A DNA stretch of 50,010 nt from Flavobacteriaceae bacterium (GTDB lineage Bacteria > Bacteroidota > Bacteroidia > Flavobacteriales > Flavobacteriaceae), in contig JANQKN010000011.1 in NCBI GenBank assembly GCA_028281065.1, forward strand, positions 1 to 50,010, read 5' to 3'. The notes below the pieces were generated by a model, which ran no database searches, was not told the DNA's origin, and was given only the letters and a program-made list of their open reading frames with translations. Made by a program: the position numbers and the translations under genes. Shown here one piece after another: positions 1-6,713 of this stretch (its first letter is position 1; the number at the start of each line of letters is the position of its first letter).

Positions 1-3
1 TGA

Positions 4-11
4 CAAAAGTA
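4..11 (-). promoter_or_regulatory. putative -7 promoter element facing out of the window
   Basis: Read on the minus strand this is TACTTTTG, a full match to the Bacteroidota -7 consensus TAnnTTTG. It would drive a leftward gene beyond the window edge. No TTG is seen at the ideal upstream spacing, so this is a weak call. Confidence 0.3.
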
Positions 12-63
12 ACCACAAAATGGGAGAAAAATTGTACGCTTACAAAGGAACTTCTGTTAAATG

Positions 64-300
64 TTACTTAACGGGTTCTAATTCCTGTATCGATTGATAA
101 CCCAGTGCTCCAGATGGGCATTTACGCACCTGTTCTATGATTTTTTGGGTAGCTGCTCCATCCATATCGATCCATGGAATGACAGAGGTGCGGAATACTT
201 CAGAAAGTCCTGCGCAGCAGGTACCGGAATGTATGCACTTTTTGGGTTCGTAGGTTACAGAGATCTCATGGTTGCGGTAGGTATTTTTTTCACTGCTCAT
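64..300 (-). CDS. (4Fe-4S) mono-cluster / divergent ferredoxin-like protein (Fer4_19, YjdI-like)
   Basis: A 78-aa soluble protein with cysteines spaced as in the Fer4_19 (YjdI) family: a C-x5-CC group near residues 22-29 (CIHSGTCC) and a distal CP in KCPSGAL near residue 61. The family is predicted to bind a single iron-sulfur cluster; its partner is unknown. The ATG start fits the usual family N-terminus, where a short charged lead precedes the first strand. It lies downstream of the photolyase gene on the same strand, but a 95-bp AT-rich gap with inverted repeats separates them, so it is probably transcribed on its own. Function beyond Fe-S binding cannot be read from the sequence. Confidence 0.85.
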   Translation of the reverse strand: MSSEKNTYRNHEISVTYEPKKCIHSGTCCAGLSEVFRTSVIPWIDMDGAATQKIIEQVRKCPSGALGYQSIQELEPVK

Positions 301-321
301 GATATATAAGATTAGGGGCGA

Positions 322-375
322 TTACGTATATATAACGTAAATATATCGATAAATATATATAAATAATCGATAAAA
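322..375. promoter_or_regulatory. AT-rich regulatory region with an inverted repeat and two ATCGATAAA copies
   Basis: The gap between the photolyase stop and the Fer4_19 start holds a perfect inverted repeat, TTACGT-N7-ACGTAA (322-340). It also holds two direct copies of ATCGATAAA starting at 345 and 366, 21 bp apart, or two helical turns. Position upstream of the Fer4_19 gene suggests an operator or bent-DNA promoter. Function is inferred only. Confidence 0.35.
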
Positions 376-395
376 TGCATATTTGAAGAATATTC

Positions 396-1706
396 TTACA
401 AATTTTCGTAAAGAGCTTTCTTGTAAGTACTTATGCATCTTTCTCGCGCCATTTTATGATCTACCATAGGGGAAGGATATTGGGAAGTTTCATAGTTGTT
501 TACCCATTTTTTGACGTATTTTTCATACTTATCGAACTTTTCGAGTTGGATCGTAGGGTTAAAAATCCTGAAATAAGGAGCTGCATCTACACCGCAACCT
601 GCAGCCCATTGCCAATTACCAACATTGCTGGCCATTTCGTAGTCCAATAATTTTTCTGCAAAGTAAGCTTCGCCCCAACGCCAATCGATTAGAAGATGCT
701 TGCAGAGAAAACTGGCAACTAGCATTCTTACCCGATTGTGCATGTAACCCGTTTTACGGAGTTCCCGCATTCCAGCATCCACCAATGGATAGCCTGTCTC
801 ACCATTTATCCATTTCTCGAACTCCTCCTGATCATTGCGCCATTCAATTCGGTCATAAGCCGGTTTAAAGGCTTTGTGCAGCGTATGTGGAAAATGCCAT
901 AGGATTTGCATAAAGAATTCCCGCCAGATGAATTCTTGCCAAAATACTTCGTTTTTTTCGGCAATAGCTTTAGCGATAACCTTCCGTATGCTCAAGGTTC
1001 CAAATCGCAAGTGGGGTCCCAATCCAGACGTGCCTTGCAACCAAGGAAAGTCGCGTGTTTTGGGATACTCCTGAATAAGGGAAGGGCTTAGGTTATAATC
1101 GGCTACGGGTATCGACGATTTTTGAAACCCGATGTCTTCCATGGAAAGGAAAGGAAAACGCTCTGCTTTCCATAGATTTTTGAAATTGGGTGTTGGATCG
1201 TATGCAAGAATGTCGGGTTGATTTCTAAAAACCTCTTTCCACTTCTTCATGTAAGGGGTATATACCAAGTAGGGGGAACCATCACTCTTTACAATCTCTT
1301 CCTTTTCGAAAATAACCTGATCCTTAAAGGTGTGGAAGCCTATATTTTTTTCTGATAAATATTGACTTACTGCTTCGTCCCTTTGCTTGGCATAGGGTTC
1401 GTAATCATGGTTAGTGATAACATGAGCTATTGGAAACTGCTCGGTTATTTTTTCGAAAACCTCCAAGGGTTTCCCATAAAACAGGGAGATACCGCTCCCA
1501 TGTGGTTTTAGCGCTTCATCAAGTTTTACCAGCGTTTCGTGTATAAATGTTACCCTGGGATCGTCTACAGCAAGCGATTCCAGAATTTCGGCATCGAAAA
1601 TAAAAATGGGAAGTACTGGGTTTTTGCCCTGTAAGGCTTTGCGGAACCCAGTGTTGTCATCGAGTCGGAGATCCCTTCGGAACCAAAAAACGTTTAGATC
1701 CTTCAT
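396..1706 (-). CDS. phrB: deoxyribodipyrimidine photo-lyase (class I cryptochrome/photolyase family)
   Basis: A 436-aa flavoprotein that would repair cyclobutane pyrimidine dimers in DNA using light. The N-terminal alpha/beta antenna domain opens with FWFRRDLRLDDN (residues 7-18). The C-terminal FAD domain has DAGMRELRKTGYMHNR (about 308-323) and the run GNWQWAAGCGVDAAPYFRIF (about 367-386), both typical of class I enzymes, and length is normal for the class. The ATG overlaps the TGA of the upstream SRPBCC gene by 4 nt (ATGA), so the two are translationally coupled. Class I CPD photolyase is the best call; a cryptochrome role cannot be excluded from sequence. Confidence 0.95.
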   Translation of the reverse strand: MKDLNVFWFRRDLRLDDNTGFRKALQGKNPVLPIFIFDAEILESLAVDDPRVTFIHETLVKLDEALKPHGSGISLFYGKPLEVFEKITEQFPIAHVITNHDYEPYAKQRDEAVSQYLSEKNIGFHTFKDQVIFEKEEIVKSDGSPYLVYTPYMKKWKEVFRNQPDILAYDPTPNFKNLWKAERFPFLSMEDIGFQKSSIPVADYNLSPSLIQEYPKTRDFPWLQGTSGLGPHLRFGTLSIRKVIAKAIAEKNEVFWQEFIWREFFMQILWHFPHTLHKAFKPAYDRIEWRNDQEEFEKWINGETGYPLVDAGMRELRKTGYMHNRVRMLVASFLCKHLLIDWRWGEAYFAEKLLDYEMASNVGNWQWAAGCGVDAAPYFRIFNPTIQLEKFDKYEKYVKKWVNNYETSQYPSPMVDHKMARERCISTYKKALYENL

Positions 1707-2167
1707 GGCATTTCCCCAAAGAGTTTGATTAGTTTGTTTCTACGGTATTCAAAAATCTTCTTTAATTGGGGGCGCACCATTATAGGATTTATGCATTGCC
1801 CCAACCATCCTAAAGGGATTTTGTAGTCTATAATATCTTCCATTTCGGTACCGCCTTCTATCTCCTTTAAGAAATGCTTGTGGTGCCAAAAGGAGTAGGG
1901 GCCATAGCGTTGTTCGTCGACAAAATAACTTCCTTCAATAACATGGGTTATCTCGGTGACCCATTTGGTTTTTATACCTAAAAGTGGCGTAACGGTATAT
2001 TGGATGACCTGCCCAGGGTAGATGGGACGGTCGGCTCCAGAAAGGATATCAAAACCCATAGAGTCCGGGGTAATGATTTTCAGGTTTCTAGGATTGGATA
2101 AAAAAGCCCAAGCTTCTTCAATGGATATGGGCAGGTTTTGTTTAGAATGGAATGTAAAAATCCTCAA
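1703..2167 (-). CDS. SRPBCC-fold (START-like) protein, photolyase-linked
   Basis: A 154-aa SRPBCC/polyketide-cyclase-like protein, a helix-grip fold that binds hydrophobic ligands. Recognisable parts are the opening LPISIEEAWAFLSNP, the IQYTVTPLLGIKTKW strand pair, the basic YGPYSFWHHKHFLKE stretch, and a C-terminal helix ending in a PQLKKIFEYRRN-like pattern. Homologous proteins are commonly coded beside photolyases in flavobacteria and are sometimes labelled 'cell division inhibitor', a label I would not trust. There is no ATG. TTG at 2167 gives MRIFTFHS and matches the family N-terminus best; TTG at 2176 is the alternative. Its stop overlaps phrB. Confidence 0.85.
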   Translation of the reverse strand: MRIFTFHSKQNLPISIEEAWAFLSNPRNLKIITPDSMGFDILSGADRPIYPGQVIQYTVTPLLGIKTKWVTEITHVIEGSYFVDEQRYGPYSFWHHKHFLKEIEGGTEMEDIIDYKIPLGWLGQCINPIMVRPQLKKIFEYRRNKLIKLFGEMP

Positions 2168-2236
2168 AATGTACAATTCTGCAATAAAGGTACATTTTGT
2201 TTATGATTTATCAAAAAAGATTAAACAAATTGAAAA

Positions 2237-2353
2237 CTATTTTTTTAGCGTCGTAACTCGTTTGTTCATCTGAAACAAACGGTATAGCTCTTCGCTTATC
2301 CCTGTTTTTTTTCTTTTTCTAAATCGGAAAATATTTTTAAAGTAACGTAGCAT
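2237..2353 (-). CDS. small basic hypothetical protein (38 aa)
   Basis: A short ATG-initiated frame coding 38 residues, beginning MLRYFKNIFRFRKRKK and ending VTTLKK. It is strongly basic with an amphipathic N-terminus. A Bacteroidota-like promoter lies just upstream (TTG, 20 nt, TATATTTA) with 14 nt between the -7 element and the ATG, and no other gene lies between that promoter and the SRPBCC gene. It is probably the first gene of the photolyase operon. I do not recognise the family. It may be only a leader peptide, or chance. Confidence 0.5.
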   Translation of the reverse strand: MLRYFKNIFRFRKRKKTGISEELYRLFQMNKRVTTLKK

Positions 2354-2367
2354 ATTCCCTTTTTGTG

Positions 2368-2398
2368 TAAATATACGAAGGAAATTTCTTCAAATCAA
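2368..2398 (-). promoter_or_regulatory. putative promoter of the photolyase operon
   Basis: On the minus strand TTG (2398-2396) is followed after 20 nt by TATATTTA (2375-2368), close to the Flavobacterium pattern TTG-N17-23-TAnnTTTG. It would transcribe the 38-aa frame, the SRPBCC gene and phrB. Confidence 0.45.
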
Positions 2399-2424
2399 CC
2401 GATAAGGGTAAGATTTACAGTTAT

Positions 2425-3093
2425 TTAACAATCATCGTCGCAACAGTTGTCGTCTTTCACCAATTTACAGCTAATCACCGCTAAAATCGCACCGATTATC
2501 GGAGCGGCGAGGTAAATCCAGATGTGTTCCAAGTGACCACTTACTGCTGCTGGGGCCAAAGATCGGGCAGGATTCATAGATGCTCCCGTAATGGGGCCAG
2601 CAAAAAGAGCTTCCAAAAGGACAATGCCTCCAATGGCGATTCCAGCCATAACCCCTATTTCTTTGGAGCCTGTAGATACGTTTATAATAACAAGCATAAG
2701 GAAGAAGGTGAGGATCACTTCCAGAATAAATACCCTAAGTACATCGATTTGGGGTAGGGTGGCTCCCAAAAGCTCATTGTCGGGAAAAAGAAAAAGCAAT
2801 ACACCACTGGCGGCAAAAGCACCGACGAGTTGCGAAATGCAGTAAGCCGGGACTTCTTTCCAGGGAAATTTCTTGGCATAAGCAAATGCAATGGTAACAG
2901 CCGGGTTAATGTGTGCCCCGCTTATTTCCCCAAAAGCATAGATCATCCCCATGACGATGAGTCCAAAGGTAATGGCGATACCTACATGGGTAACGGCTCC
3001 ACCCGTAAATTCGTTAATGACAATGGCACCTGTTCCACAAAAAACAAGGGCAAAAGTACCTAGGGCTTCGGCGATGTATGATTTTGTTTTCAC
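2425..3093 (-). CDS. MIP-family aquaporin / major intrinsic protein channel
   Basis: A 222-aa inner-membrane channel with six hydrophobic helices and both NPA boxes: INPAVT (N63) and MNPARS (N174). Aligning by the NPA positions to E. coli AqpZ gives an aromatic/arginine filter of F43, A162, A171 and R177. The histidine and threonine of AqpZ are replaced by alanines, so the pore should be wider and less polar than a strict water channel, closer to archaeal AqpM or NIP-type proteins. The C-terminus ends in an odd NCCDDDC tail. The start is GTG, only 4 nt after a perfect -7 element (TACATTTG), which suggests a leaderless mRNA. It is transcribed divergently from the DUF2911 gene. The substrate cannot be fixed from sequence. 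Confidence 0.93.
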   Translation of the reverse strand: MKTKSYIAEALGTFALVFCGTGAIVINEFTGGAVTHVGIAITFGLIVMGMIYAFGEISGAHINPAVTIAFAYAKKFPWKEVPAYCISQLVGAFAASGVLLFLFPDNELLGATLPQIDVLRVFILEVILTFFLMLVIINVSTGSKEIGVMAGIAIGGIVLLEALFAGPITGASMNPARSLAPAAVSGHLEHIWIYLAAPIIGAILAVISCKLVKDDNCCDDDC

Positions 3094-3097
3094 ATTG

Positions 3098-3105
3098 CAA
3101 ATGTA
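3098..3105 (-). promoter_or_regulatory. -7 element (TACATTTG) of the aquaporin gene
   Basis: A perfect TAnnTTTG on the minus strand whose last base is 4 nt before the GTG start. With the usual distance from -7 to transcription start in Bacteroidota, the start codon would be at or very near +1. Confidence 0.5.
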
Positions 3106-3204
3106 AGATTCTACAGCGAATCTATTTTATGCTTTTGTTAACTATTAGGACCTTGCTCAAGTCGTACCTTCGTGGAAATCAAAATAACCATTAATAACAC
3201 TGCA

Positions 3205-4068
3205 ATGAAAAAATTAATCCTTTTCGTATGTGCTGGTCTACTGGCTTTTGGAGCTACAGCACAAGTAAAGACCCCAGCCGCGAGCCCCAGCCAAAAAGTG
3301 GAACAGAAGGTAGGTTTATCCGATGTTACCCTTGAGTATGCACGACCATCCAAAAAAGGGAGAACCATTTTTGGTGGATTGGTACCTTACGGAAAACTAT
3401 GGAGAACCGGAGCCAACAAGAATACAACCATCACTTTTAGTGACGATGTAATCATTGGAGGTAAAGATGTAAAAGCGGGAACCTATGCTATTTTCACAAA
3501 GCCTACTGCCAAAAGCTGGCAAGTAATCTTCTATAGCGATGCCAACAACTGGGGAACCCCAGAAAAATGGGACGATAGCAAGGTAGCTGCTACTGCAACT
3601 GCTCAGGTATTCGATTTACCTATGAGCGTGGAAACCTTCACCATCTCTTTCGACGATATTAAGAACGACTCTGCCAATTTGGGAATGATCTGGGATCAAA
3701 CCTATGTATCGGTTCCAATTAAGTTCCATACAGACAAAGCGGTAACGGCTAGCATCGAGAGCGTAATGAACGGACCATCGGATCGCGATTACTACCAAGC
3801 TGCAGTATACTACTTGGAAGCAGATAAAGACATTGACAAGGCTAAGATGTGGATCGATAAAGCGATCGAAATGCGCGAGAAGCCAGCTTTCTGGTACCAC
3901 AGACAGCAATCCCTTATCTATGCTAAGGCAGGTGATAAGAAAGGAGCTATTAAAGCGGCCAAAAAATCCTTGGCACTTGCCAAAGAAGCTGGTAACGCAG
4001 ATTACGTAGCACTTAACACCAAATCTTTGAAAGTTTGGGAAGGACACAAAAACATGTCCAAGAAGTAA
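3205..4068 (+). CDS. exported DUF2911 protein with C-terminal TPR-like helices
   Basis: A 287-aa secreted protein. The signal peptide is MKKLILFVCAGLLAFGATAQ. The DUF2911 domain follows at about residues 25-165, with the characteristic YARPSKKGRTIFG and PYGKLWRTGAN motifs and a GTYAIFTKP strand. The C-terminal third (about 195-280) reads as paired helices like TPR repeats (YYQAAVYYLEADKDIDKAK). The ATG at 3205 is preferred over an upstream GTG because it places the signal peptide at the N-terminus. DUF2911 proteins are common in Bacteroidota; their role is unknown, probably periplasmic. A strong terminator follows. Confidence 0.9.
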   Translation: MKKLILFVCAGLLAFGATAQVKTPAASPSQKVEQKVGLSDVTLEYARPSKKGRTIFGGLVPYGKLWRTGANKNTTITFSDDVIIGGKDVKAGTYAIFTKPTAKSWQVIFYSDANNWGTPEKWDDSKVAATATAQVFDLPMSVETFTISFDDIKNDSANLGMIWDQTYVSVPIKFHTDKAVTASIESVMNGPSDRDYYQAAVYYLEADKDIDKAKMWIDKAIEMREKPAFWYHRQQSLIYAKAGDKKGAIKAAKKSLALAKEAGNADYVALNTKSLKVWEGHKNMSKK

Positions 4069-4087
4069 AACTTCGTTAGAACGAATT

Positions 4088-4120
4088 AAAAAAAGCCCTT
4101 CGCATGAAGGGCTTTTTTTA
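4088..4120 (+). terminator. rho-independent terminator after the DUF2911 gene
   Basis: AAGCCCTT-cgcat-GAAGGGCTT hairpin followed by a run of seven T, 20 nt after the stop codon. Confidence 0.85.
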
Positions 4121-4276
4121 TAGATCATATCAACATTTTGTCTTAGAACCTATCAGCAAAAATTAATCAATAGTAGGTGGGAAGGGTATTTCATTTTCTA
4201 AATCCTATGAAATTCCAGTAACACGATTTTCATGAATCCAGTGTCATATCAAAGATAAAAAACATCGATGTTTTAT

Positions 4277-4284
4277 TACATTTA
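4277..4284 (+). promoter_or_regulatory. -7-like element (TACATTTA) abutting the histidine kinase start
   Basis: TACATTTA differs from TAnnTTTG only in the last base and ends 4 nt before the ATG. If functional, the transcript would be leaderless or nearly so. Confidence 0.35.
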
Positions 4285-4288
4285 GCAC

Positions 4289-6151
4289 ATGCGCAACACA
4301 TTATTTATATTTCTTGTTCTCCTCATTTCACTCGTGGCTTGTGAAGGAGAATATACTATGGAGTTTTCCCCAGAATCTATTTATAGTTACCACCAACAAA
4401 TAGACTCTATGACTAAGGATTCTGGTTATGCGCTTCTTAAAGAAATAGAAAAAGGGTTACAGGATCATCCTTCTTTACCAGATTCGTTAAAGGCGTACAA
4501 TCATTACCTGCTCGGATTACACTTTCAACGATTGTCCCAAATGGACAGTGCCGCTTTTCATTTTCAAAGGGCTACTAATTTTGTGAATGATTCTACCCAT
4601 TTAAAACAGAATGAAGGTTATTATTTTGCCTATGCTTGGGATGCATATCATACACTTGGTCTTTATGGGGATTGTACGATCATTGCTGAAAAATATAAAT
4701 CTCTATTACCAGAAAATGAATATAGAGGATTGTCTTGGTACTATTACTGGAAACAAAGAGTTTATAGGGGTTTAGGCGATATGGAAAAAGTCTTGGAAAT
4801 GATCGATGAGAGGATCAGAGTTGCAGAAAAAGGAGACAGTGCTAGTCTTACGCCTGCTTTAATAGATAAAGCACAGATACAATATAGTCACTTTAAAAAT
4901 TGGGAAGCCTCTCGAAAAATTTATGAGCTTCTACTTGAAAAAGCAGATACTTCCTCGATTCATGATCAACAAGCAATTTATAGAAACTATGGAATATTTT
5001 TATATTATAAAGGGAAGTTCGAAAAATCCTTGCATTATTATCTTAAGGAACTTCAATCCCTAAAAGATACTACCTACAGTACGATAAATGTTTTTAATGC
5101 AATTGCAAATTCTTACAATAACATAGCCGAAGTTAGCATCGATTTAAAACAGTATGATGACGCTAGAAAATATTTAGATAGTGTCAAGCTGATGGGCATC
5201 AATAAAGTATCCCGAGATATTCAAAAAGCCTTTTTAAGTTATGAATTGAGATTGGCAGTAGAATCTGGAGGAGGGCTCTCCGAGATCAACAATTTCCTTA
5301 ATGACATCTACGATCATCAGGACGAGATCCAACAGCAGAAATCCAAAAACGAACTACTGGCGCTTACCCAAGCCAACGAAAAGGAAAAAATACTTTTATT
5401 AGAAAAACAGAATACAGAGATCAAGAACATTCGTCTCCAATCCTTTTTGGCAATAGCGGGTGTTTCCCTCATGGCAGTTCTTGGTTTTGGTCTGCTTTAC
5501 AACAGGCAGCGCAAGCTCAATTTTCAACAACAGGGATTGCAGATGCAACAGCGACTGCTGCGCTCACAGATGAATCCGCATTTCACCTTTAACACCCTAT
5601 ACGCAATCCAAAGCCAGATAAAGAAGGAACCGGAGGCCGCTTCCAACTATTTGAATAAGTTCTCGCGCTTGCTAAGGTTGTTTTTGGAAAACTCCATGGA
5701 AGACCACGTATCGTTGCAACAGGAAATCGATTCCTTGAGGAAATACATGGATCTACGGTTGATGCGAAGCCCCATCGATTTTGAGTATCATTTTCATTAT
5801 GAGAACCTAAAAGAGGATGAAGCCCTATTCATACCACCCATGCTATTGCAGCCCTTTGTGGAGAACAGCATTGACCATGGTTTCCTTGGGATTGGCTACA
5901 AAGGGAGAATCGATATACGACTTACCCTGCAGGATAGGTTTGTTCTTTGTGAGATAGAGGACAACGGTAATGGACTGTCCAGGGCAAGGGTAGAAGGGAA
6001 GAAGTCGGCATCCACAAGGCTTATTGCCGATTTCATAAAGAAGACCACCAAGAAAGAGTTGGAGATGATCGATAGAAAAAGCTTGGATCCCAACAAAAGT
6101 GGGGTTATGGTATGTTTTCCAATTCCTTATCAGTTTGGAAAGAACAATTAG
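4289..6151 (+). CDS. membrane sensor histidine kinase, TPR sensor plus LytS-type (His_kinase PF06580) core
   Basis: A 620-aa kinase. It starts with a lipoprotein-like signal peptide (lipobox LVAC), then a long helical TPR-type sensor (about 60-370). A membrane helix (about 381-403, SFLAIAGVSLMAVLGFGLLY) and a short coiled coil lead to the kinase core. The phosphoacceptor motif QMNPHFTFNTL places the histidine at residue 431. The N box is QPFVENSIDHGF and the G box is EDNGNGL. This class normally pairs with LytTR-type response regulators, but none is adjacent, so the partner lies elsewhere. The sensor would sit in the periplasm if the signal peptide is cut or acts as a membrane anchor. A bidirectional terminator follows. 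Confidence 0.93.
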   Translation: MRNTLFIFLVLLISLVACEGEYTMEFSPESIYSYHQQIDSMTKDSGYALLKEIEKGLQDHPSLPDSLKAYNHYLLGLHFQRLSQMDSAAFHFQRATNFVNDSTHLKQNEGYYFAYAWDAYHTLGLYGDCTIIAEKYKSLLPENEYRGLSWYYYWKQRVYRGLGDMEKVLEMIDERIRVAEKGDSASLTPALIDKAQIQYSHFKNWEASRKIYELLLEKADTSSIHDQQAIYRNYGIFLYYKGKFEKSLHYYLKELQSLKDTTYSTINVFNAIANSYNNIAEVSIDLKQYDDARKYLDSVKLMGINKVSRDIQKAFLSYELRLAVESGGGLSEINNFLNDIYDHQDEIQQQKSKNELLALTQANEKEKILLLEKQNTEIKNIRLQSFLAIAGVSLMAVLGFGLLYNRQRKLNFQQQGLQMQQRLLRSQMNPHFTFNTLYAIQSQIKKEPEAASNYLNKFSRLLRLFLENSMEDHVSLQQEIDSLRKYMDLRLMRSPIDFEYHFHYENLKEDEALFIPPMLLQPFVENSIDHGFLGIGYKGRIDIRLTLQDRFVLCEIEDNGNGLSRARVEGKKSASTRLIADFIKKTTKKELEMIDRKSLDPNKSGVMVCFPIPYQFGKNN

Positions 6152-6234
6152 TTAATCATTATCGATATTGCCCCCGTTGACTGTAATGGCACCTTACATA
6201 AGACTTAGAGAGCGTTATTGTAATACCATATTAA

Positions 6235-6242
6235 TAAATTTG
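6235..6242 (+). promoter_or_regulatory. isolated perfect -7 element (TAAATTTG) in the gap
   Basis: TAAATTTG matches TAnnTTTG exactly. A terminator hairpin begins about 25 nt downstream, so any transcript from here would be only about 50 nt long. It may be chance in AT-rich DNA. Confidence 0.25.
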
Positions 6243-6262
6243 AGGAACTACTATACATAAAA

Positions 6263-6303
6263 AGGGTAGGCCAACCCAAAGGGTCGGCCTATGTTGTTTT
6301 TTT
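6263..6303. terminator. bidirectional hairpin terminator
   Basis: TAGGCCAACCC-aaa-GGGTCGGCCTA (6267-6291) with one A:C mismatch, flanked by a T-run on the right and an A-run on the left. It can stop the histidine kinase transcript on plus and would also end the T9SS relic on minus. Confidence 0.75.
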
Positions 6304-6309
6304 ATTCTC

Positions 6310-6420
6310 AGTAAAAATTTAACACAACAAACCTGTTGAAAACCAACCTTGTTATCGGCAGTAGTTACCTTCAGCAAATAACTTCCTTACCAAAAAGATG
6401 GCACCTTCAATCGGATCCCC
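6310..6420 (-). pseudogene. relic of a T9SS type A C-terminal sorting domain
   Basis: The minus strand from 6386 to 6330 translates without interruption to GSYLLKVTTADNKVGFQQV. This is an excellent match to the end of type IX secretion sorting domains (G-x-Y-x-x-K-V-x-x-x-x-x-K-x-x-x-x-x-V). A stop codon lies directly before the glycine, and the next frame upstream keeps a weakly similar EGAIFLV stretch, as expected after frameshift decay. No start codon or catalytic domain survives. The terminator at 6263-6303 sits just beyond its 3' end, as it would for a former gene. Confidence 0.5.
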
Positions 6421-6640
6421 AATAGGGAAAGTATTTTTTCATGTCATAATGATCTAATAATTAGTAGGGGACTTATGTTGAAAGTTACGAGGGGAATCGT
6501 CAATAAAAAAGGAACCCATCCCTCGGTTTATAAATAGACGAAACCCATAGACTTAGTCCTAAGTCTTTATTTGTAAAGGATGGTTTCAAAAAAATAACCG
6601 AAAGGAAGTATCAAATAAAACAGGGGAGTTGTCCTTATTT
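6421..6640. other. non-coding gap with an 18-bp palindrome
   Basis: No convincing frame in either direction. On the minus strand a few residues upstream of the T9SS relic (FNISP) could be decayed Por-tail sequence, but this is weak. A near-perfect palindrome, AGACTTAG-tc-CTAAGTCT, lies at 6549-6566, upstream of the next lipoprotein gene. Confidence 0.4.
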
Positions 6641-6713
6641 TATGAATCCAGACCTCCCTATGGCCAAGCAAACCATAATTTGTGGTATTTTGAGTTGCGA
6701 AAAAATACAGACC

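Noticed and set aside
2425-3093. Arsenic-resistance set made of the aquaporin and arsC
   Set aside because: The two genes are 35 kb apart on unrelated operons, with no arsR, arsB or arsM nearby.
3165-3172. TACCTTCG as the -7 element of the DUF2911 gene
   Set aside because: The -7 is plausible, but no TTG lies at a suitable distance (gaps of 9 or 27 nt), so I did not list it as a promoter.
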